Shown here one piece after another: positions 45,501 to 53,445 of a DNA stretch of 62,897 nucleotides (the stretch's first letter is position 1; each line of letters begins with the position of its first letter). Source of the DNA: an uncultured Campylobacter sp. (GTDB taxonomy: Bacteria; Campylobacterota; Campylobacteria; Campylobacterales; Campylobacteraceae); NCBI RefSeq assembly GCF_937981295.1, contig NZ_CALJPC010000045.1:1-62897 (forward strand), written 5' to 3'. The translations under genes and the position numbers were made by a program. The notes under the pieces were generated by a model. That model searched no databases. It worked only from the letters and a program-made list of their open reading frames with translations, and was not told the origin of the DNA.

Positions 45501-47684
45501 CTCCTCGGTTACGCTGAAATTTAGTAGAATATTTATGGCGTTAGAGACATTAAGATCAGCTGCTGCCGGCGAGAGTGCAAGCTCCTTTTTACCGGCGGGG
45601 CTTAGCGTAAATTCTGCCCTACGAAGCTGCGTAGCGCCCTTTTTCTTTAAGCGATCGTTTAGAAACGAAAAGCCCTCGTATCCTTTAATTTTTAGCTCTT
45701 TTTCATAGGCGTTTGCTTCCAGCGAGCCTTTCAAATCTCCGGCCGGCGCGCCTGCAAGATAGTTTGAGCTTAGCTTTAAAGTTATGATCTCATCTGCGCC
45801 GTATTCATCTTTGGCAGTGAGAATTTCATTTTTAATGCGGTTTGGGACGAAATTTTCTACGCTGAAGTTTTTAGAAGCGATGATTTTATCCTCATAGATG
45901 AGATCCAGGCGGTAAGTGCCGCTTTTCTCACCCATCAGCTCATCGATTTTAACGCTGCCGAACTCATCGGTGTTTTGCGCGCGCGTGATGACCGCAGTGC
46001 CGCTAGGATCGTAAATTTTAAATTTAATCGGCGTATTTTTTAAAGAGCTAAAATCGCGATTTTTCATCACGATCGTGCCTAAAAGCCGCTCATTCGGGCT
46101 TATCAGCTCGCTCGCGAGATAAACGAACGGACGCTTTGCAGTAATCGTTTTCTCGACGCTTGCTACGGCGTTATTAAACAGCACGAACGCATGCTCACCC
46201 CCCTTGCTAATCTCGATAGAGCGCGGATTTTTGGCTAGAATTTCCATATTTTCTAATCGCAAAATTCCATCTCCGTCCGTTTTATCCTCTGCAATTAGCT
46301 CGTTTTTATCGCTGTAAATTTTAACCTTCGCTCTGCTTAGCTCCTCGCCATTACTAAGCCTAGAAGTATAAATTAGCGCACCGCGCTCAAGCAGCACCAC
46401 TTGAGCCGTAATGTCGCTAAGATAGGCTACGCGCGAAACCTCTTGCATCTTTTCGCCCACTTTGTAAAACGCCGTGATTTTATAAATTCCATCCTCATAG
46501 CCTTTAAAATCCATCGCGATTTTATGCTCCGCAACGGCGTTTTTAGCGCCCCCTATATCAAAGCTCTTAACCGCGATCTCGCTAGCTAACCCACCTACAC
46601 TATCTTCGTTGCTTTCAAAGTTTAAAAAATACCTAAAATTTTGCTCAGGGACTTTGGCAATCGAAATTTTAACCTCATTTACGTTTGAGCTTTTAAAAGC
46701 TAACGAAGCGGATTTTGGGATAAAATTTTTCTCGTCGCTAAAGGCTACGAAAGGCAGCCTGTCGCCCATTTTTACGCTTTGCTTGATCTCGTCACGCAAA
46801 ATATATGAGCTATCTCCGAATCCCTTTAGCAGCCTAATCTCGTAGCTTTTATTCGGCATAAACTCGTCGCTTACTATATCTGCATAGTAGTAGCATGAAG
46901 GATCGTCGCTTTCGCCGCCCTCTTCATCTTCGTCATAATAATAATATCGCGGCTGAGTGAGGCTAAATTTACTCATACCCGCGATTCTTACGTATTTGGC
47001 GGACAGCTCGTCCATATAGTTAGGAAAACACACTCTAGCTGCGAGCGAGCCGTCTTTTAGAGCCGCAGGGCGGATCTGCAAGCCGCTTAAATTTGAAGCG
47101 TTAATGCTGTCGTTAAAAGGCTCCTCGTCCGTGCGCAGCTCCACTGGATTTTGCAGCTTTGCGCCCGCTTTTGAGGTGAGGGATTCTATTTGCAATACGA
47201 CGTTTTGCGCCTTAGGATCGAAGCTGAATAAAAAATTCCTATCATCGTGCGAGCTAAGCTCGTAGGATATGTCGTTTTGGGCTAAATTCTGCGCGCGGTA
47301 AATTCTAGTCGCTTGCTGTAGCGCGTCCTTGCTAACCGCATCGTTAAATTTAATTGCCACTAGCCCCGGACGCAGAAGCGCGATATGCTCGGTGCTAAAA
47401 GGCTCTGTCTCGAACTCAAAGCGCACCCCGCGCGCCTCGCACGAATAATTAACCCCGGCGCTAAGCATCGGCTTAGGATAGAGCCTGATTGAGCTCTCGC
47501 TCACGCTTTCGTAGGTGCCCGTGATTTTGGGAGTGCATTTTAAGATCTGCTTTTGCGTGACGCTAAATCCACTGCCGTCCACCCCGCTAATCTCGTAAGC
47601 CCCGCTAGCGTATTTGATCTCTACGCCCGCAGCAAAGCTAGCCAAAACGCAAAATAGCGCTGCGCTTAGTAGTTTTGTCTTCAT
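42519..47684 (-). CDS. Bacterial alpha-2-macroglobulin (YfhM-like)
   Basis: Very large periplasmic protein of 1721 aa that probably traps foreign proteases. Signal peptide MKTKLLSAALFCVLASFAAG without a lipobox cysteine, so unlike E. coli YfhM it may be soluble. Mid-part has repeated beta-sandwich (MG) domains. The thioester motif GCTEQ lies in SYPYGCTEQLTSKM, followed by the alpha-alpha barrel region (FGYWSAHGVTNYYASIYASD) and a C-terminal receptor-like domain. Start at 47684 chosen because AAAGGA lies just before it; ATG 47699 overlaps that site. It is paired with PBP1C 47 bases upstream, the usual partner that repairs cell-wall damage. No repeat insertion seen. Confidence 0.93.
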   Translation of the reverse strand: MKTKLLSAALFCVLASFAAGVEIKYASGAYEISGVDGSGFSVTQKQILKCTPKITGTYESVSESSIRLYPKPMLSAGVNYSCEARGVRFEFETEPFSTEHIALLRPGLVAIKFNDAVSKDALQQATRIYRAQNLAQNDISYELSSHDDRNFLFSFDPKAQNVVLQIESLTSKAGAKLQNPVELRTDEEPFNDSINASNLSGLQIRPAALKDGSLAARVCFPNYMDELSAKYVRIAGMSKFSLTQPRYYYYDEDEEGGESDDPSCYYYADIVSDEFMPNKSYEIRLLKGFGDSSYILRDEIKQSVKMGDRLPFVAFSDEKNFIPKSASLAFKSSNVNEVKISIAKVPEQNFRYFLNFESNEDSVGGLASEIAVKSFDIGGAKNAVAEHKIAMDFKGYEDGIYKITAFYKVGEKMQEVSRVAYLSDITAQVVLLERGALIYTSRLSNGEELSRAKVKIYSDKNELIAEDKTDGDGILRLENMEILAKNPRSIEISKGGEHAFVLFNNAVASVEKTITAKRPFVYLASELISPNERLLGTIVMKNRDFSSLKNTPIKFKIYDPSGTAVITRAQNTDEFGSVKIDELMGEKSGTYRLDLIYEDKIIASKNFSVENFVPNRIKNEILTAKDEYGADEIITLKLSSNYLAGAPAGDLKGSLEANAYEKELKIKGYEGFSFLNDRLKKKGATQLRRAEFTLSPAGKKELALSPAAADLNVSNAINILLNFSVTEEGKNVSAYRSLSYLPYDRIVGIRASKDFISSGDSVKFGFALLDSKTKTDVKGKIDVEIYRDDFTYVYDGNRYVEQESFNLVSAVSTDAREFEYKFQNGGNYLIVANDYSSGASAGVRVDVSGWGYYGRVNAKDVQSAKIKLASDKVKAGDKIKGVINSPVESGVLNISLVGEQVYDYKILSIKGGSAEFELSVPDNFVGGHINAVIARAATPAAMPLRAYANVPVALDASSHKANVQILAEKSYKNGQNAQISVKSEPNSKVVLYAVDLGILDIVSQEELDAFKAFDVSAYFALRYFDIYDDLSVYQTTAKELSFGGDGVMAKAKRNLSPVENKKQKKFIKMLIAKADANGEAKFELAMPKNFNSTIRLSAMVIGEAATIGSANVEAKVRDDVIIKPADLTYMVRGDEISVPLTLINTTDKEQKAVLKISSSPSVAISGGEANFTLKPLEVKHTNFTASALDIADANIKFDLDANGQKFSNDVEFDIISQFPRSKIFHASYGDKPVTLKIDPSYKEIYAHVSSTPNAFSLAEELYSYPYGCTEQLTSKMVALDYIARKDSNQTVVNYVNAHANRILSRLKPNGSFGYWSAHGVTNYYASIYASDVLLELDARYKFLSNKQRSLIFSALKSDYEDQATLRIYADFVLDQYGKLDDDEINFIYDNGLYDNSPMARIAMAAILKKHNMTTEFNFMREKINQMDYDYAEDGAGLTFASDIRDAAFKLYAFGKAGIKDDSTSKAAIALVRNLKDADNTQERASVIRGFDAYFKDAKKDISFALKYDGETKNFNSPLDTKLAIKDGSIEFTPMSGNGELFFTVLGFGYESAAVKHSPLSINRPFDNDRDKKVEIYREFLDARGNIVDLNKLKVGQKIYSKISWRANHYLYNFAIDEAMPSCFEAVNERLGSAAQARPEGFVDSVAIEHTEYLYDRVLHFPKSGYFYYDPQEGYNSTGIIYTPINVIMSGSCALPAISIEDMQYERVNNYDLQTLKFKVAR

Positions 47685-47731
47685 AAAATTCCTTTGCAAA
47701 AATTTTACGAAATTATATACAAATTAACCTT

Positions 47732-50700
47732 TTATTTTCTTTCATTTACTCTAAAATTTGCTTTAGCGAAATTTGCATTTTCGTCCAAGCAGCCAAGCTC
47801 AAAATCCCCTGCTCCAAGACTTAGCGTAAAAGCCTCACCGTTAGTGCGCACAAAATATTCTCCCGTTTTAACTTTAGAATCTGCAGGCGCTAGGCTTTGC
47901 GTGGTGAAATCTCGTGCCGTAGAATTTTGCTGCGAGGAATTTTGATCCGCGAAATTTTTCGCTGTGAAATTTTGAACCTCCGAATTTTGCTCTGTAGAAT
48001 TTTGCAAGATAGAATTTTGCGACGCCAAATTTCGTGTGGCTAGATTTTCAGCTATAAAATTCAATCCCGCAGAATTTTGCTTCGTAAGATTTTGTGATTT
48101 TAAATTCTGTGGCGCTAAATTTTGTCGCATAGAATTTTGTGCTGTAGAATTCTGTTCTGCAAAATTTTGCTGTGCTAAATTCTGCTTTAAATTATCTTGC
48201 TGCGCCACGCTAGAATGCTCTAAATCCAAATCCGCGGAATTCTCCCTCGTAAACGCGGTGGAATTTAGCGCTATAAACTCCCGCGAACCGCCGCTTAGCC
48301 TGATATATACGCGCTCGCCGAAAACCGCCGTGCACTGCACTTTAAGCCGCAAAAAGCCGTCCGCACCGGTCTCGTAGGTTTTGGCGTTGATGTCGTTTAG
48401 CACGGGCTTTACGGCGGCAAATTTAGCCGCGCACCTTCCTGCGCGCACCTTTTGAGGATCGACTAGGCCGTGTTTTAGCAGATAAAAAAGCTCGCTCGTG
48501 CCGTAAATTTCGCACTCCTCGTTGGGCTCAACTCCATCGATCGCGAGATCCTCGGCGCTTTGAGCGCACTCCTTTTCGCGGTACGCGTCAGTGCATACCC
48601 GCCGAAAGCTCACGCCCGCAGGACGCGCAAACTCCGCCTCGCCCAGCATGCCCGATTTATCGAGGAAAGCAAACATATTAAACGCCACTTTCGCCGCACT
48701 CACGCCGCCGCTAAGATCTCTAGTCTTGGAGCCGTCGAAATTTCCCAGCCAGACGCCGAGTGTAAATTTAGGCGTGAGCGCGACGGTGTAGAGATCGCGC
48801 GCATCGGCGCTCGTGCCCGTTTTAAACATCAGAGGCGGCGCGTTTAGGGTATTTTGCCACACCGAGCCGAGATAAGAGCGCGGCGCGTTTCTTAGCATCT
48901 GCGTTACGATGTAGGCGCTCTGTGGGGTTAAAATTTTAGCATCGTCGCCGATCTTTGCGCCCGCTATTTCGAGCTTCCGCAGCTTGCCGCCGTTTGCAAA
49001 TGCGCTGTATAGGCGAGCAAGATCCATTAGGCTCATCGAAATACTGCCGAGCGCAATACCTGCGCCGTAATAATCCTTGCTAAATTCCGCCAGATGCACG
49101 TTTGATAGCATTTCATACAGCCCGTCGTCACCCAGCATCAAATTTAGCTTCACCGCGGGGATATTCAGGCTAAGACTTAGCGCGTCGGTCGCGCTCACCG
49201 CGCCCAAAAACCCCTGGTTGTAGTTGCGCGGAACGTAGCCTGCGAAGGTTATCGGCGCGTCGATCAGCTTCTTTGAAGGGGTGATGAGCCCGTGCTCAAG
49301 GGCTTTGGCGTAGATGAAGGGCTTGAGCGTCGAGCCTACGTTTTTTTGCGAGCGCACGCCGTCGTTTTGCCCCTCATTAGCGCTAAAATCGTGGCTGCCG
49401 ACGTAGGCGATCACACTCATACTTTCGTTGTCGATCAGCACCGCAGCGCCGTTTCTAACGCCCTTATTGCGCAGGGAGAGGATCTCGCTTTTCAAAAAAC
49501 CCTCAAGCGCGATCTGGGTTTTAAGATCCAAGCTCGAATAAATTTTACCCTCGTTTAGACGCGTAAGCTCCTGCTCTAGCGCAGTTTGCTCCTTGGACTG
49601 CGCGCCTGCTTTAGAGTTTGCGGAATTTTCCCGCGTCTTGGCGTTTAGATCGGAATTTGCCTGCGATTTGGCGCTTGAAACGGAATTTGTCTGTATTTTG
49701 GCGCCCGGAGTAGAATCTGTCTGAGCATTAGCGTCCGACGAAGCGAAATGCGTCTGAGCACTAGCGTCTGAAAAGGAATTTGTCTGCGCACTAAAATTTA
49801 CGCTCGGCCGCTCGCTAGAGTTTGCACTCGCTTGTGGATTTTGCAAATTTTGCGGCAAACGTGCAGCATCTTGCCGCTCGTTTAAATTTAGACTTTGCCG
49901 GTTTTGCTGATTTTGTGGCGAATCTGCGGCGCTGGCGGCATTCTGCCGTTTATCTAAATTTATATCTGCGCTTGGATTTTGCGGCAGATACTCGGTTTGC
50001 CCTTTATCCGAATTTGTATCTGCGCTAAAATTCTGCGGCGAATACGCAGCGCCTCGTCGCTCGTTTAAATTTAGACTTTGAGTATTTTGCGACGGGCGGG
50101 CGGCATTAATTAAATCTCGCCGTTCATCTAAATTTGCGCCCTCTCTTTCATTTGGTTTTACGCTTTTTGGTTCATTCGGTTTTACGCCCGCCTGCAATTC
50201 TGCGCCTTCGCGCTCGTTTAAATTTAAGCTCGTTTGTTCGTTTAAATTTAAATTCTTCGGCGCATTAGTTTTAAAATCCGCCTCTTTGGAATTCATTTCT
50301 TTCGAATCCGCTCCCGCCTGCGCGTTTGCGGCATTTGATAAATTTGGCTCACCCCTTGTCGCAGCCGTAAAGCCTGATTCGGCACTCGCCGCGTCCGAAA
50401 AATTTGACTCTGCCCCCGCCGCCGCTCGGCGTGTAGACGAGTTTGCTTGCCCTGTCGTCGCGCCGGGCGTGCCTCCCTGCTTTAAATTTTGAGTGAAATT
50501 TACGTCATCTTTGGCGGTAAAATTCTGCATTTTATAATTGTTAAACGCTAACAGTGCGTAATGCGGCGCGTAATTGGGCGCTGCGTAGCGTCTGGGCGAA
50601 AACGGCTCCGCAAGAGCGCGCTCATACTCGCTTTGCGAGATCACGCCGCCGTCTCGCAGCTGCGAAATTAGGCGGTTTTTAAGCGCGTTGATGTTTGATT

Positions 50701-51349
50701 TGCGGTCCAGGCGGTTTTTGTTCGGGTTTTTTGGGATCACGCTAAGAAGTGCGATTTGAGCGTTGCTAAGCTCGCGAAGGTCTTTTTTGAAGTAAAAATA
50801 CGCCGCGGTCTTGACCCCCTCGATGTTGCCGCCGTATGGGGCGAGGTTGAAATACATTCCTAAAATTTCATCCTTGCTGAAGTGCCACTCCAGCTGAAAG
50901 GCGTTGAAAATTTCGATGATTTTGTTCTTGTAGCTGCGCTGTTTGGGGCGCATCATACGCGCGACCTGCATCGTAATCGTCGAGGCTCCGACGCGCTCGA
51001 CGTTGCCCTCGCTTTTTTTAGTAAAATTTTGCGTAAAATTATACATAGCCGCGCGCAGGATCGAGGCTGGATTGACACCGAAATGGTAGTAAAAATAGCG
51101 ATCCTCGAAGTAAATCGCGCTTTGTTTCAGCCGCGGCGGTATCTCGTCCGCGCTCGCGTAGAAGCGCCAAATTTGATCGTCGCTGATCTGCATATTTAAA
51201 ATTTCGCCGTTTCGGTCATATAAAATTCTACTCTTCTGCTTATTTAGCATATCCAAATTTAGCGGATAAAGCGCGTCCAAGATCAAAAACAGAGCGAATG
51301 CAAATGCGCAAAATAGCGCGATTTTTACTATAAATTTTAGAAATTTCAT
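47732..51349 (-). CDS. pbpC: Penicillin-binding protein 1C with two large repeat insertions
   Basis: Bifunctional peptidoglycan synthase of 1205 aa against about 770 usual. N-terminal membrane anchor, then glycosyltransferase (YFEDRYFYYHFGVNP; GASTITMQVARMM, about residues 81-135). The transpeptidase has GSTLKPF (serine nucleophile), SLSLN and KTGTS; a BiPBP_C-like domain follows. Insert one, about residues 273-590, separates the two enzyme domains and contains repeated NLNER units. Insert two, about 1040-1156, is a perfect-phase Q-N-x-x-x pentapeptide array. Both lie between folded units, so activity is probably kept. Pairing with the downstream alpha-2-macroglobulin gene is conserved in many Gram-negatives. 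Confidence 0.92.
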   Translation of the reverse strand: MKFLKFIVKIALFCAFAFALFLILDALYPLNLDMLNKQKSRILYDRNGEILNMQISDDQIWRFYASADEIPPRLKQSAIYFEDRYFYYHFGVNPASILRAAMYNFTQNFTKKSEGNVERVGASTITMQVARMMRPKQRSYKNKIIEIFNAFQLEWHFSKDEILGMYFNLAPYGGNIEGVKTAAYFYFKKDLRELSNAQIALLSVIPKNPNKNRLDRKSNINALKNRLISQLRDGGVISQSEYERALAEPFSPRRYAAPNYAPHYALLAFNNYKMQNFTAKDDVNFTQNLKQGGTPGATTGQANSSTRRAAAGAESNFSDAASAESGFTAATRGEPNLSNAANAQAGADSKEMNSKEADFKTNAPKNLNLNEQTSLNLNEREGAELQAGVKPNEPKSVKPNEREGANLDERRDLINAARPSQNTQSLNLNERRGAAYSPQNFSADTNSDKGQTEYLPQNPSADINLDKRQNAASAADSPQNQQNRQSLNLNERQDAARLPQNLQNPQASANSSERPSVNFSAQTNSFSDASAQTHFASSDANAQTDSTPGAKIQTNSVSSAKSQANSDLNAKTRENSANSKAGAQSKEQTALEQELTRLNEGKIYSSLDLKTQIALEGFLKSEILSLRNKGVRNGAAVLIDNESMSVIAYVGSHDFSANEGQNDGVRSQKNVGSTLKPFIYAKALEHGLITPSKKLIDAPITFAGYVPRNYNQGFLGAVSATDALSLSLNIPAVKLNLMLGDDGLYEMLSNVHLAEFSKDYYGAGIALGSISMSLMDLARLYSAFANGGKLRKLEIAGAKIGDDAKILTPQSAYIVTQMLRNAPRSYLGSVWQNTLNAPPLMFKTGTSADARDLYTVALTPKFTLGVWLGNFDGSKTRDLSGGVSAAKVAFNMFAFLDKSGMLGEAEFARPAGVSFRRVCTDAYREKECAQSAEDLAIDGVEPNEECEIYGTSELFYLLKHGLVDPQKVRAGRCAAKFAAVKPVLNDINAKTYETGADGFLRLKVQCTAVFGERVYIRLSGGSREFIALNSTAFTRENSADLDLEHSSVAQQDNLKQNLAQQNFAEQNSTAQNSMRQNLAPQNLKSQNLTKQNSAGLNFIAENLATRNLASQNSILQNSTEQNSEVQNFTAKNFADQNSSQQNSTARDFTTQSLAPADSKVKTGEYFVRTNGEAFTLSLGAGDFELGCLDENANFAKANFRVNERK
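47907..48203 (-). repeat. Phase-perfect 15-base array in pbpC, 18 or more units
   Basis: Read on the plus strand, units beginning [GA]AATT (two read AGATT) start at 47907, 47922, 47937 and so on to 48177 with no break in 15-base phase (18 full units plus a partial). Consensus is [GA]AATTTTGYNNYGYA. In the gene the units code for pentapeptides such as AEQNS, TAQNS, MRQNL, APQNL and KSQNL. The antisense frame is also open, with Phe-Cys-rich pentapeptides. Confidence 0.9.
49580..50530 (-). repeat. Long low-complexity insertion in pbpC with NLNER repeats
   Basis: About 318 codons between the glycosyltransferase and transpeptidase domains. The motif LNLNER (or NLDER, KPNER) recurs, with longer copies SLNLNERRGAAYSPQNFSAD and SLNLNERQDAARLPQNLQNP. 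A second part has repeats of A-Q-T-N-S/D. DNA copies share the words CGCTCGTTTAAATTTAGACTTTG and similar. This is a different repeat family from the 15-base array but of similar composition. Confidence 0.75.
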
Positions 51350-51386
51350 CGCGCAATTATATCAAAGAATTTTAATGATTTTAGGC

Positions 51387-51392
51387 TATAAT
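51387..51392 (+). promoter_or_regulatory. -10 box of the helicase gene
   Basis: GGCTATAAT with a T-rich upstream stretch is a typical Campylobacter sigma-70 -10. Transcription from here would begin near 51399, after the ATG at 51391, so the TTG at 51418 behind AAAGGA must be the start codon. Confidence 0.5.
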
Positions 51393-51417
51393 GGCGCCTT
51401 TTTGCAAAGGAATAATC

Positions 51418-53445
51418 TTGGACGCTCTAGCTAAGCTAAACACCGAACAATACGCCGCAGCAACCGCTCCTGCGGGGCACAATCTAGTAATCGCAAGCGC
51501 AGGCACGGGCAAAACCAGCACCATCGTCGCGCGCATCGCTCATCTGCTAAATCTCGGCACGAGCCCTAGAAAAATTTTGCTTCTTACTTTTACGAACAAG
51601 GCCGCGAGCGAGATGATAGCACGCTTGCAGCGGCATTTTGATAAAAAAATCACCTCCGCAATCGTCGCGGGCACCTTCCACGCCGTATCCTACGCCCTAC
51701 TTCGCGAGCTGGGCAAAGGCGTGATCCTAAAGCAGCCCGCCGAGCTAAAGACGCTGCTAAAAAGCCTCGTAGAAAAGCGCAAATTTTATCACGTAAGCGA
51801 TGCGCGCCCCTACGGTGGGGCATATTTGTACGACGTGTACTCGCTGTATCAAAACAAGGAGATGAGCGCGGATTTTGAGACGTGGCTTAGCAAAAACTAC
51901 GAGGATCAGGCGGAATTTGCCGAAATTTACGCAGATATTTTGCGCGAGTTCGAAGAGGAAAAGGCAAAATTTAACTACGCCGATTTCAACGACGTATTGC
52001 TAAAGATGCGCCATGAGCTGCGAAAGGGCGCGCCGCTGCGGTTTGATGAAATTTTAGTGGACGAGTATCAGGACACGAACTCGCTGCAAGGAAGCCTCAT
52101 CGATGCCTTTGCGACGAAAAGCCTTTTTTGCGTCGGCGATTTCGATCAGAGCATCTATGCCTTCAACGGCGCAAACATCGACATCATCGGCAGCTTCGGT
52201 AAGCGCTTTGCGGACGCTAAAATTTACGCGCTGAATATCAACTACCGCTCAAGCTCGGCGATTTTAGCGCTTGCAAACCGCGTCATCGCGAACAATCCGC
52301 GCCTTTACGAAAAGAAGCTGATCGTGGGTCGCGAGGGTAAATTTAGCGCGCCTAAGCTGCATGTTTACGACGATACGGCGGCGCAATACGCCCACGTAGC
52401 CGCGCAGATCGCGCAAAGCACCACCCCACGCGAAAAGATCGCCGTCATCTTTCGCAATAATTCCAGCGCCGACGGCGTCGAGGTCGCGCTTAAGGAGCTC
52501 GGTATCGGCGCGAAGCGAAAAGGCGGCGTGAGCTTTTTTGAAAGCCGCGAAATCAAGGCCTTTACGGACATTTTTGCGATGATAATAAATCCAAAAGATA
52601 TGATGGCCTTTATGAGTACGTGCGAATACGCAAGAGGCGTCGGCAGCGCGCTGAGCAAGGAGCTTTTCGACGCGCTGATCGCGCTTGGACACGGAAGTAT
52701 TCACGCAGGGCTTTTGCGCCCCGACGAGAGCGTTAAAATTTTTGAAAAAAAGAGAAAAAACTATCAGCTCGGGCTTTTTGACGATGTCGATATTATCGGC
52801 TCGGTATCGCGCTTTGAGGCTTTGGAATTTGACGAGTTTTTTCGCTCGCACCCGGTTCTAAAACACAATAAAATTACCGAGGGCGGCGCCGTATTTTTGC
52901 ACGAAATTTATAAAATTTTTAAAAAAAGCGGCTCGGCTGCAAGGTCCGCTACTCTGATCTCGCAAATCAAAAACTCGCGCCTTTTCGCGCTTGTGGCGGA
53001 TTTTATCGCGACAAAGCGCGCGACGCTAAAAAACGGCAAGATAGACGACGAGCGCAAAAAGGACGAGATCTCCCGCATCTACGATAAATGCGGCATTTTA
53101 GAGCAGATCGCGGGCAAATACGCGGATCCGCAGAGCTTTTATAACTTCATAACTCTGGGCGCAAAGGAGATGAGCGAGGGCGAGGGGGTGAATCTGCTCA
53201 GCGTGCACGCAAGCAAGGGACTTGAGTTTTGCAGCGTCTATCTCATCAATCTGGCGCAAAACCGCTTCCCAAACCTCAAGCTAATGGCGATGGGCGGCAG
53301 TCTGGAGGAGGAGCGGCGGCTCTTTTACGTGGCGGTCACCAGAGCGCGCGATGAGCTGGTGCTAAGCTACGCGAAATTTGATAAGATCAGAAAGATTAAT
53401 TATGAGCCGAGTTGCTTTTTAAGGGAAGCGGGGCTGGTGAAGTAG
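51418..53445 (+). CDS. UvrD/Rep-family DNA helicase
   Basis: Superfamily 1A 3'-5' helicase of 675 aa, usual length for UvrD/PcrA/Rep. Motifs in order: Q motif LNTEQ near residue 8, Walker A ASAGTGKTST, motif Ia LLTFTNKAASEM, Walker B VDEYQDTN, motif III GDFDQSIYAFNGA, motif IV NYRSS, motif V LLSVHASKGLEF and motif VI RRLFYVAVTRARDEL. The TTG start at 51418 is preferred because AAAGGA precedes it and an earlier ATG lies in the -10 box. It is divergent from pbpC across 68 bases. Likely role: mismatch and excision repair or replication restart. Confidence 0.92.
   Translation: MDALAKLNTEQYAAATAPAGHNLVIASAGTGKTSTIVARIAHLLNLGTSPRKILLLTFTNKAASEMIARLQRHFDKKITSAIVAGTFHAVSYALLRELGKGVILKQPAELKTLLKSLVEKRKFYHVSDARPYGGAYLYDVYSLYQNKEMSADFETWLSKNYEDQAEFAEIYADILREFEEEKAKFNYADFNDVLLKMRHELRKGAPLRFDEILVDEYQDTNSLQGSLIDAFATKSLFCVGDFDQSIYAFNGANIDIIGSFGKRFADAKIYALNINYRSSSAILALANRVIANNPRLYEKKLIVGREGKFSAPKLHVYDDTAAQYAHVAAQIAQSTTPREKIAVIFRNNSSADGVEVALKELGIGAKRKGGVSFFESREIKAFTDIFAMIINPKDMMAFMSTCEYARGVGSALSKELFDALIALGHGSIHAGLLRPDESVKIFEKKRKNYQLGLFDDVDIIGSVSRFEALEFDEFFRSHPVLKHNKITEGGAVFLHEIYKIFKKSGSAARSATLISQIKNSRLFALVADFIATKRATLKNGKIDDERKKDEISRIYDKCGILEQIAGKYADPQSFYNFITLGAKEMSEGEGVNLLSVHASKGLEFCSVYLINLAQNRFPNLKLMAMGGSLEEERRLFYVAVTRARDELVLSYAKFDKIRKINYEPSCFLREAGLVK

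Noticed and set aside
47907..48203. True pentapeptide-repeat (PRP) beta-helix domain
   Set aside because: Spacing fits, but the position that should be a small residue is glutamine in most units; kept only as a resemblance.
48036..48377. Plus-strand open frame over the pbpC array
   Set aside because: Same reason: antisense of a phase-perfect array, with no ribosome site and no homology seen.
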